Shown here piece after piece: positions 33,773-45,890 of a DNA stretch of 64,000 bases (position 1 is its first letter; each line of letters starts with the position of its first letter). Source of the DNA: Chimonanthus salicifolius. Lineage: Eukaryota; Streptophyta; Magnoliopsida; Laurales; Calycanthaceae. The translations under genes were made by a program, and so were the position numbers. The stretch lies in NCBI GenBank assembly GCA_013350335.1, contig CM023540.1, positions 48,776,552-48,840,551 of the forward strand. Reading direction: 5' to 3'. The notes beneath the pieces were generated by a model. It was not told the DNA's origin, made no database searches, and saw only the letters and a list, made by a program, of their open reading frames with translations.

Positions 33773-36557
33773 TAAAGCATGGATCTTGGGTTTCATGTTC
33801 GCATGGGCTTTTGTGAGTTGGACTCTGGAACTTAGGCTTGTGAACTTCATGAACTGTGGATTTTGGCCTGTGGGCTTGTCACGACCCGACCCGAAAGGTG
33901 GGCTAGGAACGCGACTGATTTTTTTTTTTTTTGAAGTCTAAACTCAAGAATTCTAACTGGGCCAGATCAACGGTTAGGCCCAAAGGTCACACATGATCTT
34001 AATATGTGTACTCAAACACATACTATAAGTCTACCCCAAAGAGATACAAACATCAACACATAATTCCAACAATGAATTATTATTACAACATCATCAGAGT
34101 AACTACGGAACATATGGTAGTTCAATACATCACATCAATGCAAATTAAGTACCACATCCAATACTTTCCATAAGCAAAAGGTTCAAGGAACCAAAAAACA
34201 AAGATAGAGGAATTCCCCTCAGTGGGAATCCCAAGGCAACACAGCAGCTTATCCATCCTAAGCTTCATATGGCGGGTTCTCCTCCTCGGGCACATCTCCT
34301 GAAAGGTGAGTGGTGTGAGTTAATTAGCCCAATGAAGGAAATATAACAATGTAGTCTAATGAAACATCAAGTTAGTAAATAATCAACATTTGCAATATAT
34401 TATCTCATGCTTGACAATAAATTCTCAATATCAAGTATAATCTCATCATCATTTCCATAACTGCTGTCATCTAACGTAACGCCTATATGCTACGCTGAGA
34501 CCATCGTATTAAGTCTCGACACGGTCAAAATACATCCTTACAAGTACATCTCCAGTCCTCACATGGCTGATACTGACACTCCTCAAGTCAGCAACTGTCG
34601 ACGCCCCTAGTCCAGTAGACGTAAACCATCTCACACACATGGCTGATATTGGTTCAATAGTCAAGGGCACGTGGAAGTAGTGTTACATATCTCATATGAT
34701 CAACATCATAAGCATTCACTATTACCATAAGCACTTTTTACAACAGTGCATCATATCTAGGCACATGGGTGGGTTCATCAAATTTGAAACCACTCATTGC
34801 TTAAGATCTATCTCATTAAAACCTGATTACATCTACTGCAAAGTTAAGTTCCCTCACCGAAAATGTGTAGTATCGCAGGTCTCTGTTCAACAAGCAAATA
34901 AGTGCACAATCATTAATAGGTCAACATACCCAGCATTCAAATGTATACATACAAGTAGTACTTCAAAACCATACTGTTTTTCCAAAAATCTCCAAGGTAA
35001 ATGGAATTAAGTCTCATACTTGGTTTCTAACCATTTTAAGTTATAATAATCCATAATATAGTAATAGTAAGGTGCTCAATCCAAAACTCATATTGTCTTC
35101 TGGGCATGACCAGATTGACGTATTGAGTTAGGTATAGATACTCAGGTCACTTCTCGGTTGTCTTCTGAATAGGATCAGATTTGACATGATGAGTAAGGCC
35201 TCGAGGTCACTCAGTGCCCGACAGATATAGCATCGGCCTAAAAGTAAAGTCACTCAGTGCCCAACAAATAGAGTCGGCTTGGAAGTGAATTCAAATAGTA
35301 TATACACTATAGTATTAAGAGAAAATGGTTAGTACAACCTTTACATTATTAAGGCGTATAAACATCATATTAAAACTTAAGTATAACACATGCATCAATG
35401 ATCAATCAAGGTTTTACATTCAAAGACTGGGTTCCTCGGAACATGCCTCGAAACCAGGTACTGTGGCTTCAGATCATTCAAACCACTGCTTAAACTAGTC
35501 ACAGACTTCGGAACTTGGATCTGTCTTAGGACCGTCCGAAGATCAGGTCTCGGATCGTCCGAAGGTCCATCCGAACTAGAAAATCACAAAAACAGGCTTC
35601 GGTGGGTTTGTGTGTCTCGGATCAGTGCCGAGTGATGCTCGGATCGTCCGAGAGGGGTTCAGGTCCTTCCGAATAGGACTCGGAACGTTCAGCGGAGAAT
35701 GGCTAGCCTCGGACGCTTCGGGAGTTCGAACTGAACCTCGGAACAGTCCGAAGGTCACTCTCGGACCTTCCAAAGGGTGTTACCCTCAGATCGTCCGAAG
35801 CACAACACTCGGACCGTCCGAGAGTCGTCTTCCTCCACTGTCTGCAACAGCAGAAAGTGACGCCGAAACAGGGAGTGAAATACGAATCCAAAAACAGTGG
35901 GTTTTCTGGATTCGATTTTCACATCCAACCGATCAGATGGACTCATTAGTAAGTCCTCTTTCCTATAGGGAATAGTTTAACACTTTAAAACTTAATAGGC
36001 CATCGAATTTTAACAACAAAAACACACTGATACAAAAAAAATCACACTTTTCCTTAAACTTGAAATCGGTTTTACTCACTCAAAACTTGGCCAAATCTAC
36101 TTCTACTTGATTCTAAACCGACTGAAATTTGAAGAGGAATACAGTGGTTACCTTCACTCGAGTTCCTAGGTTGAAAATCTGGTCTTTTGAAAATTTCTCC
36201 TCTTAAGCTTACGATTAAGAAAACTTGGAAAAACAGAGGCTGAGAGGGAGAGCTGGTTTGATTTCACAGAGCAGCTGGAAGAGAGATAGAAATGTGGGAG
36301 TTTAATTAGCTAAACCGAAGACATTATATAGAAATTTTGAGCAATCGGAGGTGGCCATTGGGCCATTGCATGCAATTGCTGCTGACGTCCCCAACAGTAA
36401 CTGCACTGTTTGGGTGTTCGTTGCAGATAAGTCCTCCACAAATTATCGATTTTACAAATAGGCCCCTAATTTTGATAAAATCCAATTTTCAACTTAAAAC
36501 AAAACTTTTAAAGCTGAAAAATTTAATCCTACTTGACAGATAAGTTAGGTTTTAAAA

Positions 36558-39500
36558 TGTAATACCCTAACCCAAATTAAGCGAATTTAGCTAAATAAAT
36601 CCCGCTTAGACCGGTTAATCTCGAAGATTACGGTTAAGGCTTTGTGAAAAGCTCAGGTATGGCCCAATCTAAGCTCGAGAACTCAGTGATCCAGCTCGTC
36701 TAGCTGTAGGCGCAAAATGGTAATTTACCGCTTATTATTATTATTTTATTAATTGTGTTATTATGTGATTATTATTGGGTGATATTTTTCTCCTTAATCA
36801 AGGATTCCTATTTCTGATTTTTAAATAGTTTTATTTTCAGAAAATAGTATTTAAAAACCGCCCGTCAAAACCCCGAAAGAGAGAAATAAATATTTTTAAA
36901 TGGTTTTAGAAATGAGATTTTTTTTGAAATAAGTATAGTATGTTAGACTATCTAAGTATGATCTAGTTTATTCCTTCAAACCCCAAAAATGAGGACTTTA
37001 AATCGTTTTATTTAACATGAGTTAAATTAAGTAAATAATGTTTAAATTATGATTTTTATTTAAATTTATGGTTTTTAGTGAGTTTTAAGTCTTCAAATTT
37101 TTATGGTGATTAGAGTTTTTAAAACCCAACTTATCTGTCAAGTTGGATTAAAAATTTTGAGCCTTTAAAATCATGTTTTAAGTTGAAAATTGGATTTTAT
37201 CAAATTTGGGGGTCTATTTGCAAAACCGAAAGTCTGAAGGGACTTATGTGCAACCAGTCACCCTAACAGTGACCGTTACTGTTGGGGTCGTAGGCCGCAG
37301 CTGCATGTAGTCCTCCGGCTGGTCCTCCATGTATTGAGCAGTGTTTTCTATAAAACCTCCTCCTCCACCATCTAATTTCACTCCCAGATAATTTCATCTC
37401 ATCTCTCAGCTCTCTGAGTTTCCAGCCGATCCCTCCCTTGTCTCTCTTTTTCCAAAGATTTTTCTTAACCATAGCTTAGAGGAGAGATTTTCAAAAGACC
37501 AGATTTTTAACCTAGGAACTCGAGTGAATGTAATCACTGTGTTCCTCTTTAAATTTCAATCGGTTTAGAATCAAGGAAAAAATGATTTTGGCCAAGTTTT
37601 GAGTGCGTAAAACAAATTTGAAGTTAAAGGAAAAATGTGAGATTTCTTATACCAGTGTGGTTTTGGTGTTAAAATCTAATGGCCTGTTAAGTTTTAAAGT
37701 TTTGAATCCACTCCCTATGGAAAGAGGACTCACTGAGGAGTCTATCTGACCGGTTGGATGTGAAAACCGAATCCAAAAAATCCACTGTTTCTGTATTCGA
37801 ATTTCATGGAGTATCTATCCATTACTGTCTACTATTGCAGACAGAAGAGGAAGAAGACTCTCGGACGGTCCGAGAGTTGTGCTTCAGACGGTCAGAGGGT
37901 AACACCCTTCGGACGGTTCGAGAGTGACCTTCGGACGTTCCTGAGCTCCAACTCGAAGCCCCGAAGCATCCGAGGCTAGTCATTCTCCGCCGGACGTTCC
38001 GAGCCCTGTTTGGAAGGATCGAACCCCTCTCGGACGATCTGAGCTTCACTCGGCATGATCCGAGACACACAGACCCACCGAGACATGTTTTTCTGATTTT
38101 TTCGGTTCGGAAGGACCTTTGGACCGATCCGAGACCTGATCTTCGAACGGTCCGAAGACAGATCCAAGTTTCGAAGTCTGTGACTAGTTTAGGCAGTGGT
38201 TCGGATGATCCGAAGCCACAGTACCTGGTTCCGAGGCATGTTCCTGAGGAACCCAGTTTTAAATGAAGAATCTTGATTGTTTGATGATGCATGTGATGTT
38301 TGTACCCCATTGATAATTAAAAAATGTACTAACCCTCTTCTCTTAATACTATAGTGTATATATTATTATATTCACTTGCAGGCTGATTCTATTGTCAGGA
38401 CACTGAGTGACCTCGAGGCCTTACTCAACATGTCAAATCTGGTCCTATCTAGAAGATAACTTGAGAAGTGACCTGAGTATCTAAACATAACTCAATAAGT
38501 CAATCTGGTCAAGGCTAGAAGACATTATGAGTTTTGGACTGAGCACCCTATTATTATATATTGTGGATTATTATAACTCTAAATGGTTAGAAACCAAGTA
38601 GGAGACTCAATTCCATATACCTTGGAGATTTTTGGAAAAATAAGTATGGTTTTGAAATATTACTTGTATGTATACATTTGGACTGCTATGTATGTTGACC
38701 TATTATTGATTGTGTACTTGTTTGCTTGTTGAACAGAGACCGCGATACCACACATTTTCAGTGAGGGAACTTAACTTTACAGTATGTGTAATCAGGTTTT
38801 TAATGAGATGGATCTTGACCAATGAGTGGTTTCAAGTTGATGAACTCACCCATTTGCCTAGACATGATGCACTGTTGTAAGAAGTGCTAATGATAATTGT
38901 GAATGTTTATGATGTTGATCATATGAGATATGTAACACTGCTTCCACATGCCCTTGACTATTGAACCAATATCGGCCATTCTGTGAGATGGTTTACGTCT
39001 ACTGGAGCAGGGGCGTCGACAGTTGCTGACTTGAGGAGATGTCAGTATCGGCCATGTGAGGGCCGGAGATGTACTTGTAAGGATATATTTTGACAGTGTC
39101 GGAACTTAATACGATGGTCTCAGCGTAGTATGTAGGCGTTATGTTTTGGAAATGATGATAAGATTATACTTGATATTGAGAATTTATTGTCAAACATGAG
39201 ATATTATATTGCAAATGCTGATTATTTACTGACCTGATGTTTACTTAAAGTGCACTGTTATATTTCCTTCACTGGGCTAGTTAGCTCACCTCACTCACCT
39301 TTCAGAAGATGCACCCGAGGAGGAGAACCCTCCATATGAAGCTTAGGATAGATAAGCTGCTGCGTTGCCTTGGGATTCCCACTGAGAGGAATTAACTTAT
39401 CTTTGCTTTTTGGTTCTTTGAACCGTTTGCTTATGTAAAGTACCGTGTGTGGTACTTAGTTTGTTTGCACTTCATGTATTAAACTGCCATGTGCTCCGTA

Positions 39501-39731
39501 GTTACTCTGATGATGTTGAATAATATTTCGTTGTTAGATTTTATGTGTTTGTGGCTTTGTCTTTTTTGGGTAGACTTATGGTATATGTTTGAGTCCACAT
39601 GTTGAGATCATGTGTGACCTTTGGGCCTAACCGTTGATTCGGCCCAGTTAGAATTCTTGAGTTCATTTAATTTTAAACGAAAAAAAAAATCAGTCGCGTT
39701 CCGGGCCCACCTTTCGAGTCGGGGCATGACA
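36558..39731 (+). mobile_element. solo LTR B (3174 bp), nested in LTR A
   Basis: It starts TGTAATACCCTAACCC and ends TCGAGTCGGGGCATGACA, with a perfect 5-bp TSD TAAAA (36553-36557 and 39732-39736). It belongs to the same family as A but lies in opposite orientation, so 33877-36552 and about 37110-39731 form a long inverted repeat. 37855-38215 carries the repeated TCGGACGGTCCGA-like palindromes. A GGTAATTTACC motif lies at 36718-36730. Confidence 0.9.
37855..38215 (+). repeat. TCGGACGGTCCGA palindrome cluster in LTR B (and at 35525-35830 in LTR A)
   Basis: Short palindromes close to CTCGGACGGTCCGAGAG recur about every 25-40 bp, at least ten times, with variable linkers. The inverted copy is in LTR A. 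Confidence 0.65.
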
Positions 39732-40675
39732 TAAAAACTCTAATCGACATAAAAATTTGGAGATTTAAAACTTATCAAAAACCATAGATTTAAATAAAAA
39801 TCTTCATTTAACACTATTTACTTAATTTAACTTGTATTAAATAAAACGATTTAAAATCCCCATTTTTGGGATTTGAAAGAATAAACTAGACCATACTAAA
39901 ATGGTCTAACATAGTATACTTATTTCAAGAATTTTCTCATTTCCAAAACTATTTAAAAATATTTATTTCTCCATTTCGGGGTTTTGACGGGAGGTTTTGA
40001 ATACTATTTTCTGAAAATAAAATTATTTTAAAATCAGAAATAGGAATCCTTGACTAAGGAGAATAATATCATTAAATAATAATCACATAATAACACAATT
40101 AATAAAATAATAACAATAAGTGGTAAATTACCATTTTGTCCCTCCAGTTGGATGAGTTGGATCACTAAGGTTTTGAGCTCAGATTGGGCCACACCTGGGC
40201 TTTTCACAAAGTCCTAACTGTAATCTTCGAGATTAGCCGGTCAAAGAAAGATTTATTAAACTAATTACGCCTAATTTGGGTTAAGGTATTACAAGGCTGG
40301 CCCATTGTGTTGCTTGGCCGAATGTGAAATGGGATTCAATCTTCAAGTTCATGCTTCAGTCTTCACTGGGCTTTCTAGACTTGCTCTTTTCTGGAGAATT
40401 TCAAATAATTATTTCACCAATTATAAAATTCTATAATGTATTGAAATAACCCAAACTCTCATGATTGGATTTGGATTATTTAATTTACAATAAAAATTCC
40501 TAAAACGTGGCAAAATAATTATTAAAAATTCTGGACTTCCTGATTTCTGCACAGAACTTGCAATTTCTCCCGATTTTCTGCTGATTTTCTTAATTTTCCA
40601 TTTTTCCTACAAAACTAGAAAACAACATTAAATATACCTAATAAATATATAAATGAGGGCTAATTGGTCAAGAAA

Positions 40676-40906
40676 TGAGGAGTAAAATAATCATTTTCCA
40701 GTGCTTAACAAGAGATAATTCATTTGTCTTCACTTGTACAGAAGAATTTACAGCGTCAATGAGTTTACCTTGTGTAGTACAAAATGAGGTCAATGGAGAA
40801 GTTACTTTTGGACTAGATCCATTCACAATGGATAATCGATTTGATATCATTGAACGACTTGAACAATGAAATGAATCAGCCTGAGGATCAATTAGATGTC
40901 TACTTT
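40676..40906 (+). pseudogene. MULE-2 transposase, piece 4 (SWIM-like region)
   Basis: FTCTEEFTASMSLPC fits the C...GLPC start of a MULE SWIM zinc finger, followed by NQPEDQLDVYF, which matches RSPGDVLDVHF of MULE-1. The L1 insertion cuts it after GATGTCTAC. Confidence 0.6.
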
Positions 40907-42531
40907 TTTTTTTTTGAATGAAGGGTAAGTATATTAATCACTCAAAGGGGTAAAAGCCCAAAATAAAAACAACTAAAGCAAAGCCCGGGCCAGATAGTGA
41001 TACAGAAAATAGGGGCCAAAACAGGGCTACCCACACCCCAGCTCGGGGAAAAGGGGCATGAACACAGCACACGCTAAACAGAAACCAAAATAGAAATGCG
41101 CGCCCAAAGTAGAGCAAGAAGTGATTACTCCGAAGAAGGAAGAAACAACACTCCCAGCGAATCAAGCTCATAACTGACGTTGGAGAAAATAGAGAACAAG
41201 ACCAAAAGATCCTTAGGAAAAGCAACGATGGTGTTCTTTGAGCAATTCAGGCGATCTAAGATCTTGCAGGAGGCAGCGTGCAGAATACAGGAGCTCTAAT
41301 TTGTAACAGCCCACTTCCAAGAACGAGTAATCACAATGTCGCTTGCAAGACTTCTGGCAATAGATAAGTCTTTCTCCAACAAGGCTTTCAAAGAACTCTG
41401 TATGCCAATAAAAATACCTACCAGATCATTCATGCTAGTGATATGAAACAAACATTTTCCCACCATGTTGCTACGGTGCCCAAGATAAATAGTAGCTAGA
41501 AAAATTGTGTTTCCCAAGTGGAGGTGGTGAAACAACAAGCATTTGGCATAGCCAGATTGATGAGGCACTCTGGAAGGATCTTGTGGCTTCATAGGAGTAA
41601 AGGAAGGAGGAGGCAGGTTCCATTGGGCAGGATTGAGATGTGCATGCAGAGGGCCGAAAAAAGAGAAAAGAAAAAAGCAAGTTGCTCTAAACACTTTTTA
41701 GATCGTCCTTGGATAGGAGGAAGAAAAAATGCTGGTGGATGTCCCTGCAAATGGTGAAGAAAGTCAACAACAGATTGCATTTTTGATGTAAGAAAACACA
41801 AGCATTTCTTGTAATCCAATAGTGCCAAATGAGGGCAAGGATGGCCAGTTTAGCAGCCCAGCGATGAAGCCTTGTAGAACAAGCGAAGATAATCTTGTTA
41901 GCCTGACAAATAATGTCATCACTAGTGGGGACAACTCCCAATTTTTCTAGCAGAAGGTCCCAGACCTTAGTGACAAAGGGACAATGGAGGAGGTGTGATT
42001 TTGTTTCACACTCGGACTTGAAGAGATGAACACAATATCAACCGGGATCTCGATGTCATGCAGAAATTTCTTGGTTTTGAGACCATTAATGAAGTAGAAC
42101 CAGCTAATAACAGAGTGTCTCTATATGTTCCCACTGAACCAAATGGTGTCTATCAAATCCGGTGAGGAGCTAGGATGTCTAGGAATCACAGAAGATAGGT
42201 AGAAAATACCAGAAGAGTTGGGGTCCAGATAATCTGATCTTCAGTGTCATACATAGGAACATGGATGTTAATGATCAATCTCCAAATCTCAAGGTGCATA
42301 CCAGAAGAATGAGAAGCAGGCAGGGACCAGATGCCATTCGTGATTAAAGAGCTGACCCTGCAGTTTCGGCCTATAGAAAGGTTGTAAGCAGCACGACCAC
42401 CAAATTGTTCAATCAGAATGAAACCAGGCTTGATCCAAGGGTCGAGTAAGAAACGAGTGTTGGATGCATTCCCAATAGCAAAGACAATCTTGTGCTTCAC
42501 TTCCTCATAGACTTTGATATCAACCATCAAA
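40907..42531 (-). mobile_element. 5'-truncated L1-type LINE with poly(A) tail
   Basis: The direct repeat ATGTCTACTTT flanks it (40896-40906 and 42532-42542) and the poly(A) side (T run on +) is at the left. On the minus strand the frame gives IGNASNTRFLLDPWIKPGF (zf-RVT-like region of plant L1 reverse transcriptases, usually GNG...FW-D-W), then several broken frames and a GGGCTTTTACCCCTTTGAG 3' end. The endonuclease and polymerase parts are missing. MULE-2 resumes at once (FDGIKNKY against FEGIKNKY of MULE-1). Confidence 0.85.
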
Positions 42532-42539
42532 ATGTCTAC

Positions 42540-42640
42540 TTTGATGGTATTAAAAATAAATATAGAAATTTGTCTTCGACGTAGACCATTTGATTTGAAG
42601 ATCTAATGCCATGTGAACTAAGAAGGGGGGGGGGGGGGGA
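42540..42640 (+). pseudogene. MULE-2 transposase, last piece
   Basis: FDGIKNKYRNL continues the frame interrupted by the L1, then homology is lost within about 40 bp. The zinc knuckle and any second gene are absent, so a deletion has joined this point to the right arm. A G run of about 14 lies at 42626-42639. Confidence 0.6.
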
Positions 42641-44936
42641 GATATTTTTTGAGGAAGATTCGATTGAGGAAATGGCAAGGTTAAAGGAAGGGGAGGGAGA
42701 ATGGTTTGGAATTGGAAAATGGGCAAGGTCGAATGAAGGAGAGAGAGGGCAAGGTCAAACGAAGGAAAAAAGAAAGGGGAAATGAGGGAAAGGGCAAATT
42801 CGAATGTTTGGGAGAGAGGGCAAGGTCGAACATTTGGGGGAACAGAAAAGGGAAATGAGAGCTTGGGATCGTTCAAATGAAGGGGAAATGAGAAATAAAA
42901 TGAATAGTTCGAACTTAACCTATTTCTCAGTTAAGATCATTGGAACGGTCTATTAGGAACGTTCGAACGATCTTTATTAACTTATAAACAACTTTCGACG
43001 ATGGATTTTTACATTGAAATAAACATTCGACGGGTCCGACCGTCCGAACGCACGAAGAATGTTCTAAATGAATGTTCGGATGGTGTGGAAAAATCATAAT
43101 TTCTTTTTTTTAAAAAAAAAAGAACAGAAGGCAAGGTCGAACGAAGGAAAAAGGAAGGGGAAAATGAGGGAGAGAGCATGGTCAAATGTTTGGGAGAAAG
43201 GGTAAGGTCGAACGTTTGGAGGAGCGAAAAGGTGAAATGATAGCTTGGGATCGTTCAAATGAAGGGGAAATGAGAAATAAAAGGGATCGTTCAAACTTAA
43301 CCTCTTTCACAGTTACGATCATTTGAACAATCTCATATTAATTATAATAACTTTCGGACGATGGACTATTACATTGAAATAAACGTTCAATGGGTCTGAT
43401 CGTCCGAACGCATGAACATTCGGACGGTGTGGAAAAATCATAGTTTTTTTTAAATAAAGTATAGGGCAAGGTCAAACGAAGGAAAAAAGAAATGGGAAAT
43501 GTGAGAGAGGGCAATGTCGAACGTTTGGGGGAGCAGAAAGGGGAAATGAGAGCTTGGGATTGTTCAAATGAAGGGAAAATGAGAAATAAAATGGATCGTT
43601 CAAACTTAATCTCTTTCTCAGTTAAGATCGTTTGGACGGTCTATTCAGAATGTTCAAACAATCTTATATAACTTATAAACAACTTTCGGATGATGGACTT
43701 TTACATTGAAATAAACATTCGACGAGTCCGACAGCTCGAACTCATGAAGAATGTTCTAAATGAACATTCGGACGGTGTGAAAAAGTCCTAGTTTAAAAAA
43801 AAAAAAAACAGAGGGCAAGGTCGAACGAAGGCAAAAAGAAAGGAGAAATGAGGGAGAGAGCAAGGTTGAACGTTTGGGAGAAAGGGCAAGGTCGAACGTT
43901 TGGGGGAGAGGATAGGGGAAATGAGAGCTTGCGATTGTTCAAACTTCAAATGAAGGGGAAATGAGAAATAAAATGGATCGTTCGAACTTAACCTCTTTCT
44001 TAGTTAAGATCGTTCGAACGGTCTATTAGGAACGTTTGAACGATCTTATATAACTTATAAACAACTTTCGGACGATGGACTTTTACATTGAAATAAATGT
44101 TTGATCGGTCCGACCGTCCGAACTCATGAAGAATGTTCTAAATGAACGTTCAGATGTTGTGGAAAAATCATTGTTTTTTTTTTTAAAAAAAAAGAGGGAA
44201 AGGTCGAATGTAGGAAAAAGGAAAAGGAAATGACGAAGAGGGTAAGGTCGAACGCTTGGGGGAGAGGGCAGCGTCGAACGTTTGGGGGAGAGGATTGGGG
44301 AAATGAGAGCTTGGGATCATTCAAATGAAGGGTAAATGAGAAATAAAATGGATCGTTCGAACTTAACCTATTTCTCACTTAAGATCGTTCGAACGGTCAA
44401 TTTGGAGTGTTCGAACGACCTTATATAACTTATAAAAAACTTTCGGACGATGGATTTTTACCATGAAATAAACGTTCGACCGGTCCGATCGTCTGAACGC
44501 ACAAAGAATGTTCTAACTGAACTTTCGGACGGTGTGAAAAAAAAAACATTGTTTTTTAAAAAAGCAGAGGGCAAGGTCGAACGAAGGAAAAAGGAAAGGG
44601 GAAATAAGGGAGAGGGCAAGGTCGAACGTTTAGGAGAGAGGGAAAGGTCAAACGTTTGGGAGAGAGGATAGGGGAAATGAGAGTTTGAGATCGTTCAAAT
44701 GAAGGGAAAACGAGAACTAAAATGGATCGTTCGCACTTAACCTCTTTCTCAGTTAAGATCGTTCGAACGATCTTATATAACTTATAAACAACTTTCGGAC
44801 GATGAACTTTTACTTTGAAATAAACATTCGACTGGTCCGACTGTCCGAATGCACCAAGAATGTTCTAAATGAACATTCGAACGATGTGGAAAAATCATTG
44901 TTTTTAAAAAAAGCAGAGGGCAATAAAGAAATTTCA
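42640..44936 (-). repeat. MULE-2 right arm amplified: about six tandem units of 330-380 bp
   Basis: Each unit has a 'gggcaaggtcgaacgtttgg' block, 'gggaaatgagagcttgggat', 'ttaagatcgttcgaacggtc', 'ataacttataaacaactttc', 'ccgaccgtccgaacgca' and '..cggacggtgtggaaaaatca' followed by a T/A run. The GATGGA-TTTTAC landmark occurs at about 43000, 43361, 43690, 44068, 44450 and 44795. The left TIR holds a single copy. Confidence 0.85.
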
Positions 44937-45034
44937 CACGAAAATTTGAATTCCCATGTCTAGTGAAAGAAAATGCCCACGTCTAAATGGGCACCCCTTT
45001 TTATTTATTAATTAAATATAATTGAAGGGTTGTC

Positions 45035-45395
45035 GGAGGCGATGCCGATATTTCTACCCGATATGATGATATCTCGGTGATATCTACCTCTTTCCTTTTT
45101 CTTTTTTTGAAATATCGGTTGGTATTTTTTTATTGAAAAAAAGAAAGAAAAACACTCTTTTAAAAAAAAAAATCTTGGAAATAGAAAAACACAAATGTCA
45201 GTCGATATTAACCCAATATTGGCTGAGATATCGGGTGAGCCCATGTCCAATATTGATTTCTTTTTAAATAATCGATATTATGCTGATATATATTGCCGAT
45301 ATCATGATTGTACAGTTTATACCTATCATATAGATCGATACACATCAAATTCAAAAACCCGATATGTATCGACAATTACCATAATATTTCATACC
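45035..45395. repeat. diverged TATCGG-type repeat fragment
   Basis: CGATATTTCTACCCGATAT, AATATCGGTTGG, GTCGATATTAACC and CCGATATGTATCG recall the MITE at 10656. A/T runs sit in the middle and no TIR or TSD is clear. Confidence 0.4.
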
Positions 45396-45699
45396 ATGTT
45401 CGGAAGTGAAGCGCTAAAATGGCAGGTCGGGGACGGCTTAAGTTATAGAATTTGGAGACGGCAAATTCGATGGAAAGCTGGCTTCACAAATGGCGTGAAA
45501 CAATTGAATTTGAAAGGAGTAAGAAAAAGACAGAAAAGAGAAGATAAAGCCAAGCCAAGGTCAAGGACGACCATTTTTGAGTCAATCATTCACTTGGTCC
45601 ACACAAGCCGACTGCAGATCGGCTATACTTGTAATCGAATTACAAGACGGATTCCTCTACTCATCCTTTAAATCTGTGCGTCGTCATTATTTAGAGCAT

Positions 45700-45840
45700 T
45701 CCAGTATTTTAGTAGCTCCAAATTGACATGGTGATATAATCTAATTTACTAATATACTTTGAGCAGTTCAACACTTCAGCATCTCATTTTGACAATTCAA
45801 CAGTTCAGCCGTCCAACACCTTAACAAACAGACTGGATTT
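45700..45840. repeat. CAGTTCAACA-type minisatellite, related to 52540-52780
   Basis: GCAGTTCAACACTTCAGCAT and CAACAGTTCAGCCGTCCAAC are inverse in sense to the GCTGTTGAAGTGTTGAATTG-like units at 52540-52780. Confidence 0.4.
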
Positions 45841-45890
45841 TGGGTTGACTTGAGGCCAAGTCCAAAATATAATTGAAGGGCCCCAAGGTA

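Larger units (their letters stand above)
33877..40293 (-). mobile_element. solo LTR A (3.2 kb without its insert), reverse orientation to LTR B
   Basis: On the minus strand it begins TGTAATACCTTAACCC (40293) and ends GGGTCGGGTCGTGACA (33877). Flanks are GGGCT (33872-33876) and AGGCT (40294-40298), 4 of 5 matching. LTR B (36558-39731) sits inside with its own TSD, so A is older. Removing B leaves about 3.24 kb colinear with B from end to end. No coding region. A block of TCGGACCGTCCGA-type repeats lies at about 35525-35830. Confidence 0.85.
32537..40670. mobile_element. element C: LTR-like sequence (own length about 1.7 kb) split by later insertions
   Basis: It begins TGTTGTGCAAATTTTAC and ends GGGCTAATTGGTCA. 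Flanks AGAGA (32532-32536) and AGAAA (40671-40675) match at 4 of 5, and MULE-2 transposase lies on both outer sides. Its own sequence is 32537-33876 plus 40299-40670; the rest is a SINE, a TATCGG-type fragment and LTRs A and B. It has no coding domain. It may be a solo LTR, but only TG/CA and an imperfect TSD support this. Confidence 0.45.
26092..44996. mobile_element. MULE-2: large Mutator-like element broken by nested insertions
   Basis: The left end starts GGGTGCCCAATTAGACACAG; the right end, inverted, GGGTGCCCATTTAGACGTGG. Both continue with GGCATTTTCTTT, AATTCAAATTT, CTCTG and GTTCGGACGGT. Flanks are CTTATTAT (26084-26091) and CTTTTTAT (44997-45004), 7 of 8 matching, near the 8-11 bp expected for MULEs. 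A transposase homologous to that of MULE-1 survives in pieces between insertions: hAT (26800-28284), solo LTR (28683-31588), element C with SINE and LTRs A and B (32537-40670), and an L1 (about 40907-42531). No ORF2 counterpart is recognisable. Confidence 0.8.

Noticed and set aside
35576..38310. Open frames in LTRs A and B, up to 162 codons
   Set aside because: They arise from the TCGGAC/GTCCGA repeats, are mirrored on both strands and have no recognisable domain.
42550..44378. Minus-strand frames rich in Phe, Ser, Leu and Pro
   Set aside because: They recur with each unit of the MULE-2 right-arm satellite and are frameshifted from unit to unit.
45195..45671. 158-codon open frame
   Set aside because: It runs through a degenerate TATCGG repeat into unrelated sequence; no domain or codon bias is apparent.
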